A DNA stretch of 35,399 nucleotides from an uncultured Eubacteriales bacterium (GTDB lineage Bacteria; Bacillota; Clostridia; Christensenellales; Aristaeellaceae), in assembly GCA_902801765.1 (NCBI GenBank), contig CADCJO010000005.1, forward strand, positions 60,303 to 95,701. Reading direction: 5' to 3'. A model generated the notes under the pieces. It was not told the DNA's origin, searched no databases, and saw nothing but the letters and a program-made list of their open reading frames with translations. The translations under genes and the position numbers were made by a program. This document shows, in pieces, positions 24,240 to 31,870 of this stretch (position 1 is the stretch's first letter; each line of letters opens with the position of its first letter).

Positions 24240-25232
24240 TCAGAACAGCGCGCTCTCATTGTCCACCTTGCGGACGATCGCGTTGGCGGCGATCATCGTC
24301 AGGCACCCCAGCACGGACTGCAGGAAGCCCGCGGCAGAAATGTAGCCGTACACCGGGCGGGGGTTATTGAACATGGAGTTGAACACGTACACGTCCAGCG
24401 TCAGGAACACGCTGGTCAGGGAGCTGGAATTGCGCGTCGTGCGGTAGAACAGGCCGAAGTCGGAGTTGAAGATTTTGCCCACAGCCATGATGAACATGAT
24501 GATCATGATGGTTTTGAGCATGGGCAGGGTAATGTACTTGGTCTGCTGCCATTTGCTGGCCCCGTCGATCATGGCGGCCTCGTACAGCGATTCATCGATG
24601 CCCTTGATGGAGCTCAAATACACCACCATGCTGTACCCGATCGTTTTCCAGACATGCAGGAAGACCAGGAAGAAGGGCCAATAATTGATGGCATCCTTCT
24701 GATACCATTTGATGCCCTCCCCCCCGGCGCTCATGATCATGCGGTTCACCAGGCCGTTGTCCGTGCTCAGGAACGCGAACACGAAGTAGCCGACCACCAC
24801 CCAGCTCAAAAAGTGGGGCAGGAACATGGCCGTCTGGGTCACCTTGGCCACCTTCTGGCTGTGCAGGTGGGAAATCATGATGGCCAACGTCACCGGCAGC
24901 ACCACGCCCAAAACAATAAAAATAATGTTGTAGCCGACGGTGTTGCGGAACATGTTGAAGGTGGTATCCTTGTTGTTGGCAAACAGGAACTGGAAGTTCT
25001 CAAAGCCGCACCAGGCGCTGTTGTTGAACAGGCTGTACAGGAACCCTTTGCCGGGGGCGACCCTGTATTTTTTGAACGCGATGATCAACCCGAACATCGG
25101 CAGGTAGCAAAACAGGATGTACCATACCAGCGTGGGCAGCGACAGGAAGAACAGCTGCAAATCGTCCAGCGTAAATCTCGCTTTCTTTTTGATCGTTTTT
25201 CCGTCTCCCGCGATCATTTCATTTCGTTTCAA
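24240..25232 (-). CDS. Carbohydrate ABC transporter permease (LplB type), second system
   Basis: 330 residues from a TTG start at 25232, chosen because AAGGGGG lies eight bases upstream; the next ATG (25217) would be 23 bases from that site. Longer in-frame starts extend into the promoters. It has about six membrane helices, with LPTLVWYILFCYLPMFGLII as the first and EAAMIDGASKWQQTKYITLP as the EAA loop. It is the first gene of the leftward recovery operon. The rare start codon may lower its translation relative to the binding protein. Confidence 0.9.
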   Translation of the reverse strand: MKRNEMIAGDGKTIKKKARFTLDDLQLFFLSLPTLVWYILFCYLPMFGLIIAFKKYRVAPGKGFLYSLFNNSAWCGFENFQFLFANNKDTTFNMFRNTVGYNIIFIVLGVVLPVTLAIMISHLHSQKVAKVTQTAMFLPHFLSWVVVGYFVFAFLSTDNGLVNRMIMSAGGEGIKWYQKDAINYWPFFLVFLHVWKTIGYSMVVYLSSIKGIDESLYEAAMIDGASKWQQTKYITLPMLKTIMIIMFIMAVGKIFNSDFGLFYRTTRNSSSLTSVFLTLDVYVFNSMFNNPRPVYGYISAAGFLQSVLGCLTMIAANAIVRKVDNESALF

Positions 25233-25308
25233 ATGGGAAGCCCCCTTCCGCAAAAGATGAAAAACCAAATAAAAGCAATCTTTTTGTGCGTATCCTTCAT
25301 ATATAGGT

Positions 25309-25337
25309 ATATTACACCGCGGCGCACAAAATGTCAA
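25309..25337 (-). promoter_or_regulatory. Proximal promoter of the recovery ABC/namZ/nagZ operon
   Basis: On the minus strand TTGACA (25337-25332), 17 bases, TAATAT (25314-25309). The first hexamer is perfect; the second matches 4 of 6. Confidence 0.65.
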
Positions 25338-25377
25338 TAAAAAATTAGGAAAGTGCGCCAATTTATTCTGCGATTTG

Positions 25378-25406
25378 ATGATAGACCTGACAAAAAGAGT
25401 TGTCAA
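25378..25406 (-). promoter_or_regulatory. Distal promoter of the recovery ABC/namZ/nagZ operon
   Basis: On the minus strand TTGACA (25406-25401), 17 bases, TATCAT (25383-25378). Its -35 occupies the same bases as the -35 of the divergent murQ promoter. Confidence 0.65.
25388..25405. promoter_or_regulatory. Candidate operator between divergent recovery operons
   Basis: TGACAA-AAAGAG-TTGTCA is a perfect inverted repeat with 6-bp arms. It covers the -35 of murQ and most of the distal leftward -35, so one protein bound here could switch both operons. No MurR-like regulator gene is in the window. Part of the symmetry comes from the -35 hexamers themselves. Confidence 0.45.
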
Positions 25407-25428
25407 GCCGATGAACGGATGGTATAAT
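25400..25428 (+). promoter_or_regulatory. Promoter of the murQ operon
   Basis: TTGTCA (25400-25405), 17 bases, TATAAT (25423-25428), with TGG directly before the -10 (extended -10). A strong promoter; the murQ start codon is 49 bases downstream of it. Confidence 0.8.
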
Positions 25429-25477
25429 AATGCAGAAATCGGACGTTTTGAACCTCATTCAAAGGAGGGCCTGCCCC

Positions 25478-26380
25478 ATGGCCGTTGATTTAAAAAAGCT
25501 GGACACTGAGCGGCGCAATCCACGGACCGCGAACATCGACACCCTTTCTTCTTTGGAGATGGCAAAGCTGATCAATGCGGAGGATCACCACTGCGCCGAG
25601 GCGGTGGAAGCGGTGCTGCCGCAAATCGCGCAGAGCATTGATATAATATATGGAAAAATCCGTTCCGGCGGACGGCTGTTTTACGCCGGGGCGGGCACCA
25701 GCGGACGGCTGGGCGTGCTGGACGCGGCGGAGTGCCCGCCCACCTACGGCGTGGACCCCGGCCTGGTCGTCGGCTTGATCGCGGGCGGGCCCTCCGCCTT
25801 CCTGAAAGCCATTGAAGGCGCGGAGGACAGCGCGGAATTGGGCAAGCAGGACTTGATCGACCGTCAGTTCACGGACAAGGACGCCCTCGTCGGCATCGCC
25901 GCCAGCGGACGCACGCCCTATGTGATCGGGGCCATGGATTACGCCCGGTCAGTCGGCGCGCCGGTGATTGCCCTGGTCTGCACCCATAACAGCGAAATGT
26001 CCCATCACGCGGACATTACCATCGACCCCGTGCCGGGGCCGGAGGTCGTGACCGGTTCTTCCCGGATGAAGAGCGGTACGTGCCAGAAATTGGTTTTGAA
26101 TATGCTGTCCACCTGCGTAATGATCAAGTCCGGCAAGGTGTACGGCAACCTGATGGTGGACGTGCAGGCCACCAACCAGAAGCTGGTGCGCCGGGCCATT
26201 TCCATCGTCTGCGAAGCCACGGGGGAAACGGAAGAAAAAGCAAAAGCCGCCCTGGATCAATGCGGTTTTTCCTGCAAAACCGCCATCGTGATGCTGCTGC
26301 TGGGCCTGGATGCCGCCGCCGCCAAAGCGGCGCTGGACAAAGCGGATGGCCGAATCGCGCAGGCTGTCAAAGCGAGGTGA
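25478..26380 (+). CDS. murQ: N-acetylmuramic acid 6-phosphate etherase
   Basis: 300 residues, the standard MurQ length, with an SIS domain. It splits the lactyl ether of MurNAc-6-P to give GlcNAc-6-P and D-lactate. Family signatures are AGAGTSGRLGVLDAAECPPTYG, with E85 equivalent to E. coli E83, and IEGAEDS, with E116 equivalent to E114; SSRMKSGTCQKLVLNMLST follows. The C-terminal three-helix segment is present. The start at 25478 follows AAAGGAGG; the in-frame ATG at 25430 overlaps the promoter region. It is the first gene of the rightward operon murQ-kinase-acetyltransferase. MurQ needs phosphorylated MurNAc, which the next gene can supply. Confidence 0.96.
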   Translation: MAVDLKKLDTERRNPRTANIDTLSSLEMAKLINAEDHHCAEAVEAVLPQIAQSIDIIYGKIRSGGRLFYAGAGTSGRLGVLDAAECPPTYGVDPGLVVGLIAGGPSAFLKAIEGAEDSAELGKQDLIDRQFTDKDALVGIAASGRTPYVIGAMDYARSVGAPVIALVCTHNSEMSHHADITIDPVPGPEVVTGSSRMKSGTCQKLVLNMLSTCVMIKSGKVYGNLMVDVQATNQKLVRRAISIVCEATGETEEKAKAALDQCGFSCKTAIVMLLLGLDAAAAKAALDKADGRIAQAVKAR

Positions 26381-26387
26381 CCCAGGC

Positions 26388-27299
26388 ATGTACTATTGCG
26401 GATGGGACGGCGGCGGCAGCACCACAAAAACACTGGCGCTGGACGGGCAAGGAAACAAAATCGCCGAAGCCGTGTTCGGCCCGCTGAATCCCAACGGGGC
26501 CAGCCTTGACACCGTGAAGCAGACCATCAGCGACGCCGTGCAGTGGATGGCCTCTTTGCCCGGCGGGCTGACGGAATGCGGTGGGCTGGTCGCGGGCATG
26601 GCGGGGGTCAGCAACCGGCAGGCCGCGCAGACCGTGGAGGGCGCTGTGCGTTCCAGCGGTTACGAAGGCCCCTTCCGTTTGCTGGGCGATCACGAAATCG
26701 CCCTGGCCGGGGCGATTCAGGGCCACGGCGCAATTCTGATCGCCGGGACGGGCGCGGTCTGCTTCGGGCGGGATACGGCAGGAAACGCCTTCCGCACCGG
26801 CGGCTACGGCTACCTGATCGACGACGGCGGCAGCGGCTACGCCCTGGGCCGGGACATCCTGGCTGCCGTGGTACGGGCGTTCGATGGGCGCGGGCCCGCC
26901 ACCTGCCTGACCGGTTTGGTGTACCGACAGCTTCCTGTCCAGGATATTTCCCAGCTCATTACCTGGCTGTATGCCCCCGAAACCGGCAAAAAAGAAATCG
27001 GCAGCCTGGCCCCGCTCCTGCTTTCAGCCTTAGAGCAGAACGACGCGGCAGCGATCAAAATTGCCGAAAAAGCTGTGGACGACCTGGCCGAGCTGGTCAT
27101 CGCCTCCTGGCGCAAAACTGGCATGACCGACGGGGAACTGGCTTTCTTTGGCAGTATTTTCCAATATTATGACTTCATCCGGGAAAGCCTGACGAAGCGA
27201 CTGGGCGAAGCCCTGCCCGGCGTGAACATCATCGAGGCCCATCATCCCGCCGCCCACGGCGCGGCGATGCTGGCGATGCAATTGTTCGGAGGAACGTGA
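26388..27299 (+). CDS. murK: BadF/BadG-type amino-sugar kinase, probably MurNAc/GlcNAc kinase
   Basis: 303 residues of the actin-like ATPase fold. The N-terminal phosphate loop is GWDGGGSTTKTLALDGQG. GHGAILIAGTGAVCFGRD and GGYGYLIDDGGSGYALGRD are the second phosphate and sugar-binding segments of the N-acetylglucosamine kinase/BadF family. The start at 26388 follows GAGGTGA, 7 bases after the murQ stop. Adjacency to murQ and to an ABC importer, which unlike a phosphotransferase system delivers unphosphorylated sugar, points to the MurK type described in Clostridium acetobutylicum, which phosphorylates MurNAc and GlcNAc. A kinase acting only on GlcNAc cannot be excluded from sequence. Confidence 0.85.
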   Translation: MYYCGWDGGGSTTKTLALDGQGNKIAEAVFGPLNPNGASLDTVKQTISDAVQWMASLPGGLTECGGLVAGMAGVSNRQAAQTVEGAVRSSGYEGPFRLLGDHEIALAGAIQGHGAILIAGTGAVCFGRDTAGNAFRTGGYGYLIDDGGSGYALGRDILAAVVRAFDGRGPATCLTGLVYRQLPVQDISQLITWLYAPETGKKEIGSLAPLLLSALEQNDAAAIKIAEKAVDDLAELVIASWRKTGMTDGELAFFGSIFQYYDFIRESLTKRLGEALPGVNIIEAHHPAAHGAAMLAMQLFGGT

Positions 27300-27300
27300 C

Positions 27301-27828
27301 ATGCCCGCCCTGATTCTGGTTTCACCAACGCTGGACGACGCGCGGAAAATCGAGGAATACCGGGCGGAGTTTTCCTCCGGTTGGGTGCAGGTAACGGATG
27401 ACCCCGACCGGATTCCGGGGCTGGACGGGCTGGAAAGCCATGAAAGCGTTGCAGCATGGCTGCGATATTGCGATGCCATGCGGGGCAAAATCAGTTGGTT
27501 CATGACGGTCCGGGAGAGCGACGGCAAGATCGTAGGCTTTCTCTGTCTACGCCACAGCCTGGTATACGATGACGACGGCCCGGACTTCCGCTCCCATATC
27601 GGCTATTCCATCCGCCCCAGCGAGCGCGGGAAGGGATACGCCAGGGAGCAGCTTCGCTTGGGGCTGGAAAAAGCAAAAGAACTGGGGCTGAAAAAAGTCC
27701 GCCTCATCTGCCTGGACACCAACGCGGGCAGCCAAAAAACGATCCTCGCCAACGGCGGCATCTATCTGGACACCCTCCATGGCGAGGAATCGGGGCTGAA
27801 CGTGCTCCGGTACGATATGCTGTTATAG
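27301..27828 (+). CDS. GNAT family N-acetyltransferase
   Basis: 175 residues of the GNAT fold. The acetyl-CoA motif is IRPSERGKGYAREQLRLGLEK; the following LGLKKVRLICLDTNAGSQKTILANGGI is the usual end. The start at 27301 follows GGAGG, one base after the kinase stop, so it belongs to the murQ operon. Its last 6 bases overlap the 3' end of the convergent serine hydrolase gene. A glucosaminide N-acetyltransferase (GlmA) is known in Clostridium acetobutylicum cell-wall recovery; this position would suit such a role, which would restore acetyl groups on de-N-acetylated wall sugars. That is inference; an amino-acid or peptide acetyltransferase is equally compatible with the sequence. Confidence 0.88.
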   Translation: MPALILVSPTLDDARKIEEYRAEFSSGWVQVTDDPDRIPGLDGLESHESVAAWLRYCDAMRGKISWFMTVRESDGKIVGFLCLRHSLVYDDDGPDFRSHIGYSIRPSERGKGYAREQLRLGLEKAKELGLKKVRLICLDTNAGSQKTILANGGIYLDTLHGEESGLNVLRYDMLL

Positions 27829-28923
27829 TCCTTCGTAGAGCAGGTCGCGAATGGCGGGGTGGAATTCGTAATACGCCCGGTTCATGTTCAGCACGTGCTG
27901 GACATAGAACGCGGCCAGGCGGTTTTCCGGGTCCATCATGGCCCAGGCGCCCGCCGCGCCGTCCCAGCCGAATTCCCCGAGGGGACTGCGGGAGGTGCTT
28001 TCGTCCATCAGCGTGCGCACCCCCAGACCGTAGCCGTAGCCCCGCTTGTGCTTCACCTTCAGCCAGTCCGTCCAGGCGGGGCCAAATTGCCGGTTGCGGC
28101 GCATATCGTCGATGGAGGCTTGGGTCAGGATGCGCGCGTTGTTTTTCCCCACGCCGCCGTTGGCCAGGGCGTCGGCCAGCAGGATATAGCTGTCCGCGTC
28201 GCCCATCAGCCCGCCGCCGCCGCTGTCGTAGTGAGGCATGGAGGCCAGGGAATCCCGGCGATTGGGAACGGGAACGGTTTTCCCGTTTTCGTCCACGGTG
28301 TACTGCGGGGCCAGGTGGGCCAGCTGTTCTTCATCCGGGTGGAAAGTCAAGTTTCGGATGCCCAGCGGCTCCAGCACGTTTTCCCGCGCCAGCACGCTCA
28401 GGGGCTTTCCGGTCACGACCTCCAGAACAGCCCCTACCACGTCATGGCACAGGCTGTAGCGGAAGCCCTGGCCGGGATCGAAGTGCAGGGGCTTTTCCGC
28501 GAAGCAGTTCACCGTTTCCACAGTGCCCGCGTCTCCCCCGCGCTCCCGGATTTTGCGCTGAATGGCGGGGGCGGTGATGTCGTAATCCAGGCCGCCCTGC
28601 ATGGCCATCAGGTGTTCCAGGGTCAGCACTGTTTTGGCAGGGCGAATCGTGTCCCCATCCTGAACGGTCAGGCGGGCGTAGGCGGGCAGATACTTTGCAA
28701 CCGGGTCGGACAGGCGCAGCTTTCCCTGCTCGATCAGCTGCATGGTCACGGTCATGGTGAGCACCTTCGTGGCGGAATAAAGCCAGTAGGTTTCCCCGCC
28801 CTTCGCCTCGCCTGCGGTGTGGCGGTAGATTTCCTTGTGATCGCGCCACACGATCATCTCGCACCCCGGCACGCCCTCTTGGGGCAAATCGTTCAGGTAA
28901 TCCGTTAATTTGCTGAAATTCAT
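27823..28923 (-). CDS. Serine hydrolase of the beta-lactamase/penicillin-binding fold (AmiE-like by context)
   Basis: 366 residues. The SxxK catalytic motif is S50-A-T-K53 (WLYSATKVLT). The second motif is Y156-S-L-C (FRYSLCHDVVG) in place of the common YSN. The third lies in GEFGWDGAAG near residue 320. There is no signal peptide or anchor, so it is cytoplasmic. Bacillus subtilis keeps a beta-lactamase-fold amidase (AmiE/YbbE), which cuts the peptide from MurNAc, beside nagZ, namZ and murQ. By analogy this protein may release peptides from imported muropeptides. An esterase or carboxypeptidase is also possible. The start at 28923 is preceded by AGAAGGCG. It converges on the acetyltransferase gene and diverges from the epimerase gene. 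Confidence 0.8.
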   Translation of the reverse strand: MNFSKLTDYLNDLPQEGVPGCEMIVWRDHKEIYRHTAGEAKGGETYWLYSATKVLTMTVTMQLIEQGKLRLSDPVAKYLPAYARLTVQDGDTIRPAKTVLTLEHLMAMQGGLDYDITAPAIQRKIRERGGDAGTVETVNCFAEKPLHFDPGQGFRYSLCHDVVGAVLEVVTGKPLSVLARENVLEPLGIRNLTFHPDEEQLAHLAPQYTVDENGKTVPVPNRRDSLASMPHYDSGGGGLMGDADSYILLADALANGGVGKNNARILTQASIDDMRRNRQFGPAWTDWLKVKHKRGYGYGLGVRTLMDESTSRSPLGEFGWDGAAGAWAMMDPENRLAAFYVQHVLNMNRAYYEFHPAIRDLLYEGL

Positions 28924-28945
28924 TGGAACGCCTTCTTTCTTTCTC

Positions 28946-28954
28946 AGTATATCA
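28946..28954 (-). promoter_or_regulatory. Extended -10 promoter of the serine hydrolase gene
   Basis: On the minus strand TGA-TATACT forms an extended -10 (TGn plus 5 of 6 matches), 23 bases before the start codon. No good -35 is present. Confidence 0.45.
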
Positions 28955-29005
28955 TGAAACACGCTTGAAATCTATCCCCCCTTATCGCCTTTCTTGGAAA
29001 GGGGT

Positions 29006-29050
29006 CTGGAGGAAACCGTTCTTTGGGCACCAAAGAACGGTTTCCCCCAG
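29006..29050. repeat. GGGGGAAACC hairpin repeat, copy 3 (inverted orientation)
   Basis: CTGGAGGAAACCGTTCTTTGG pairs with its near-complement (one mismatch) across GCA. The tail that follows the other copies is here on the left in reverse (CTTTCTTGGAAAGGGGTCTGG), so the element is inverted. It sits 44 bases before the epimerase start codon. Confidence 0.8.
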
Positions 29051-29094
29051 AAAAAAGAACCAATCCCGATCATTCCGGACAAGGAGGAAACCGT

Positions 29095-30192
29095 ATGAAA
29101 ATCGTATCCGTGGAATGGGGACGGGTATCCATCCCCCTCAGAACGCCCTTCAAAACCGCGCTGCGCACGGTGGCCAGCGTAGAGGACATTATCGTGAAGT
29201 TCACCGCCGATACGGGCGACGTGGGCTTTGGCGAAGCGCCGCCCACCGGCGTGATCACCGGCGACACGGCGGAGGCCATCGTCGGGGCCATCGAGCACCA
29301 CATCGCCCCCGCCGTGCTGGGCCAGGAAATCGACGACTTTGAGGGCGTCACCCGGAAAGTGCAGAAGGCGCTTGTGCACAACACCAGCGCCAAGGCCGCG
29401 GTGGATATGGCGCTGTGGGACTTGTACGGCAAAAAGCTGAACGCGCCGGTGTTCCGACTGCTGGGCGGCGGGAAAACCCACATTGTCACGGACATTACCG
29501 TCAGCGTGAATCCGCCCGAGGTCATGGCCCGGGACGCGCAAATCGCCATCCAGCGGGGCTTTGACTGCATCAAGGTGAAGGTGGGCGTGAACCCGGCGTT
29601 GGACGTGGAGCGCCTGGCCGCTATCCGCGCCGCCGTGCCCAAGGAAACCGTGCTGCGCATCGACGCCAACCAGGCCTGGACGCCCAAGGAGGCCGTGCGC
29701 ATCCTGAACGGGATGCAGGACAAGGGCCTCGATATCGAGCTGGTGGAGCAGCCCGTGAAGGCCCACGACCTGGAAGGATTAAAGTACGTGACGGAGCGCA
29801 GCTTCGTGCCCGTGCTGGCCGACGAATCCGTGTTCAGCCCCATGGATGCCATGAAGATCTTGCAGATGGGCGCGGCGGATCTGGTAAATATTAAACTCAT
29901 GAAGTGCGGCGGCATCACCGAAGCGCTCAAAATCGCCACCATGGCGGAAATGTACGGCGTGGAATGCATGATCGGCTGTATGCTGGAAGGCCCCGTCGCC
30001 GTTAACGCCGCATCTCACCTGGCCTGCGCCAAGGGCGTCATCACCAAATTCGACCTGGACGGCCCCATGCTCTGCGCCGCCAACCCCGTCCACGGCGGCA
30101 GCCGGTTCGAGGGCAAGGACATTTTCATGAGCGAGGAACCCGGCCTGGGCGTTACGGCGGTGGACGGATTGACGATGCTGGGAAAGCTCTGA
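29095..30192 (+). CDS. ykfB: Dipeptide epimerase, L-Ala-D/L-Glu type (enolase superfamily)
   Basis: 365 residues, an alpha/beta capping domain plus a TIM barrel. The residues that define L-Ala-D/L-Glu epimerase are present at nearly the numbering of the Bacillus subtilis enzyme: K160 and K162 (IKVKVG), metal ligands D190 (DANQAW), E218 (VEQPV) and D243 (ADES), second base K267 (NIKLMK), and the substrate-amine DxD pair D320/D322 (FDLDGP). It converts the L-Ala-D-Glu released from murein peptides so that ordinary peptidases can use it. The start at 29095 follows AAGGAGG. Its place beside murQ, nagZ and the amidase-like gene supports the murein-peptide role; epimerases for other dipeptides share the same motifs. 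Confidence 0.92.
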   Translation: MKIVSVEWGRVSIPLRTPFKTALRTVASVEDIIVKFTADTGDVGFGEAPPTGVITGDTAEAIVGAIEHHIAPAVLGQEIDDFEGVTRKVQKALVHNTSAKAAVDMALWDLYGKKLNAPVFRLLGGGKTHIVTDITVSVNPPEVMARDAQIAIQRGFDCIKVKVGVNPALDVERLAAIRAAVPKETVLRIDANQAWTPKEAVRILNGMQDKGLDIELVEQPVKAHDLEGLKYVTERSFVPVLADESVFSPMDAMKILQMGAADLVNIKLMKCGGITEALKIATMAEMYGVECMIGCMLEGPVAVNAASHLACAKGVITKFDLDGPMLCAANPVHGGSRFEGKDIFMSEEPGLGVTAVDGLTMLGKL

Positions 30193-30220
30193 CCTTTTTT
30201 ATCAACGTACATCCTTTCTC

Positions 30221-30391
30221 TGTCATCCCGAGCGGAGGTGAACTCTTCTCTGTCGTCCCGAGCGAAGCCGAGCCAGAGGCGAGGCGCAGTCGAGGGACCT
30301 GAGAGCTGGGTATCAAATTGCTTGGTTGAATATGTTTCTCTCAGGTCCCTCCACTCCGCTCCACTCTCGTTCCGCTTCGGTCGGGATGACA
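30221..30391. repeat. TGTCATCCCGA inverted-repeat element without CAGTAGG arms
   Basis: It starts TGTCATCCCGAGC and repeats as TGTCGTCCCGAGCGAAGC; the mirror end is GGTCGGGATGACA. The inner arms GAGGGACCTGAGAG and CTCTCAGGTCCCTC pair around a variable centre. It fills most of the gap between the epimerase and transglutaminase-fold genes. Confidence 0.85.
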
Positions 30392-30455
30392 ATATGTTTC
30401 GTTTATCTTATTATTTTTCATCGAGAATAATACTACCCGGAAAGGAGCAAAACCT

Positions 30456-31814
30456 ATGCCTGACCGTTATCTGGAATCCCTGGTTTGTCCTCTCCCCGAC
30501 GACATCGCCCGGCTGATCGGCGCGGGCGAAATCGACCTGGCCCTGCAATTGATCGATCGCCGGTTGAAAGAGCCGCTGCCGGTCATGCTCAAAACCCGCC
30601 TGGAAACGGAACGGTTTTTGCTGCCCAAGCGGGTTAAAAGCTACACCCTTTCCCACGAAGAATTGCTGGCCGAAATGCAGAAGCGCATCCCGGATTTCAC
30701 CGCCGACGAGCTGAACGGGCTGCTGCTGAACGGCAAGCTGGACTTTCTTTACGTGAACGGCCAGCGTCGGTACTTTAACCGGATGCCCGGCTCCCTGCTC
30801 AAATCCCAGCCGCAGCTAAAGCGGCGCGCGCTGCCCGACGGAAGCGTCGGAGCCGATCTGGACACTATCATCCGCCGCATGAAGCAGCACGACGTGGTGT
30901 TCCGCTATCGCCTGCGGGCCGATGTGAAGATCGACGATGACGAACCCGGCGCGCTGTACCGCGTGCATCTCCCCCTGGCCGCCCGCAGCATGCAGCAGGA
31001 GCCGGCGGCGGACGTGACCTGCACCGTGCCCTTCCAGGCCGACGCCGAGGACGCGCTCCAACGCACGGCGTACATGGAAACCACGGAAAAGAAAATCGCC
31101 CTGGAATACACCGTCACCCAGAAGCCCAGATACGTTGACCCGTTGGATGAATCCATCCATGAAATCATCTATCCCGACGCCCGGCCCGTGTACGATGACG
31201 ATTTCATCGAGCTGCCGCCGCATCTCGCCTTTACGCCTTACCTGAAAGCTCTGGCAAAGGAGCTACAGGGCGATGAAACCGACCCGGTGAAAATCGCCTG
31301 GCGCATGTACGATTACGTCACCGGCCGGGTGATTTACTCCTTCATGCCGCCCTACCTGGTGATGGAAAGCGGCGCGGAATACACCGCCGTCAACCGGCGC
31401 GGGGACTGCGGGATGCTGGCGCTTCTGTTCATCGCGCTGTGCCGCATCTGCGGCGTTCCGGCCCGCTGGCAGAGCGGCCTGGACGCCACGCCCGGCGACG
31501 TGGGCTGCCACGACTGGGCGGAGTTTTACTCCGAGCGCCTGGGCTGGCTGCCGGTGGACTGCTCCTACGGCGGCACCGCCTACCGCGCGGGCAACGAGGA
31601 GCGGCGGCGCTTCTACTTTGGCAACCTGGACCCCTACCGCATGGTGGCAAACCGGGCGTATTATGCGCCCTTCATCCCTGCCAAGCGTTTCCCCCGCTTC
31701 GACCCCTACGACAGCCAGAGCGGCGAAATCGAAACCGCCGCCCATGGAATGCTCCGGGACGAGCTGGATACCGAATACACCATGCTCTGGTATGACCTCA
31801 TGGACGCCGACTGA
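30456..31814 (+). CDS. Transglutaminase-like superfamily protein
   Basis: 452 residues. The C-terminal half carries the transglutaminase/protease core: C318 in RGDCGMLALLFIALCRI, H352 in GCHDWAEFY and D368 in LPVDCSYGG, a complete Cys-His-Asp triad with the usual spacing. The N-terminal 230 residues are not recognised, though they include a beta-rich stretch (VVFRYRLRADVKIDDDEPGA). There is no signal peptide or membrane segment. The start at 30456 follows AAAGGAGC. Bacterial members of this fold are often peptidases or amidases. Next to the dipeptide epimerase, a role in cutting murein-derived peptides is attractive but unproven. A strong terminator follows. Confidence 0.87.
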   Translation: MPDRYLESLVCPLPDDIARLIGAGEIDLALQLIDRRLKEPLPVMLKTRLETERFLLPKRVKSYTLSHEELLAEMQKRIPDFTADELNGLLLNGKLDFLYVNGQRRYFNRMPGSLLKSQPQLKRRALPDGSVGADLDTIIRRMKQHDVVFRYRLRADVKIDDDEPGALYRVHLPLAARSMQQEPAADVTCTVPFQADAEDALQRTAYMETTEKKIALEYTVTQKPRYVDPLDESIHEIIYPDARPVYDDDFIELPPHLAFTPYLKALAKELQGDETDPVKIAWRMYDYVTGRVIYSFMPPYLVMESGAEYTAVNRRGDCGMLALLFIALCRICGVPARWQSGLDATPGDVGCHDWAEFYSERLGWLPVDCSYGGTAYRAGNEERRRFYFGNLDPYRMVANRAYYAPFIPAKRFPRFDPYDSQSGEIETAAHGMLRDELDTEYTMLWYDLMDAD

Positions 31815-31825
31815 GCATAAAAAGC

Positions 31826-31864
31826 AGCAGGGCTTTCCCGCGTTGGAAAAGCCCTGCTTTCTTT
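31826..31864 (+). terminator. Intrinsic terminator after the transglutaminase-like gene
   Basis: AGCAGGGCTTT and AAAGCCCTGCT form a stem followed by TTCTTTATA, 11 bases after the stop codon. Confidence 0.8.
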
Positions 31865-31870
31865 ATATAA

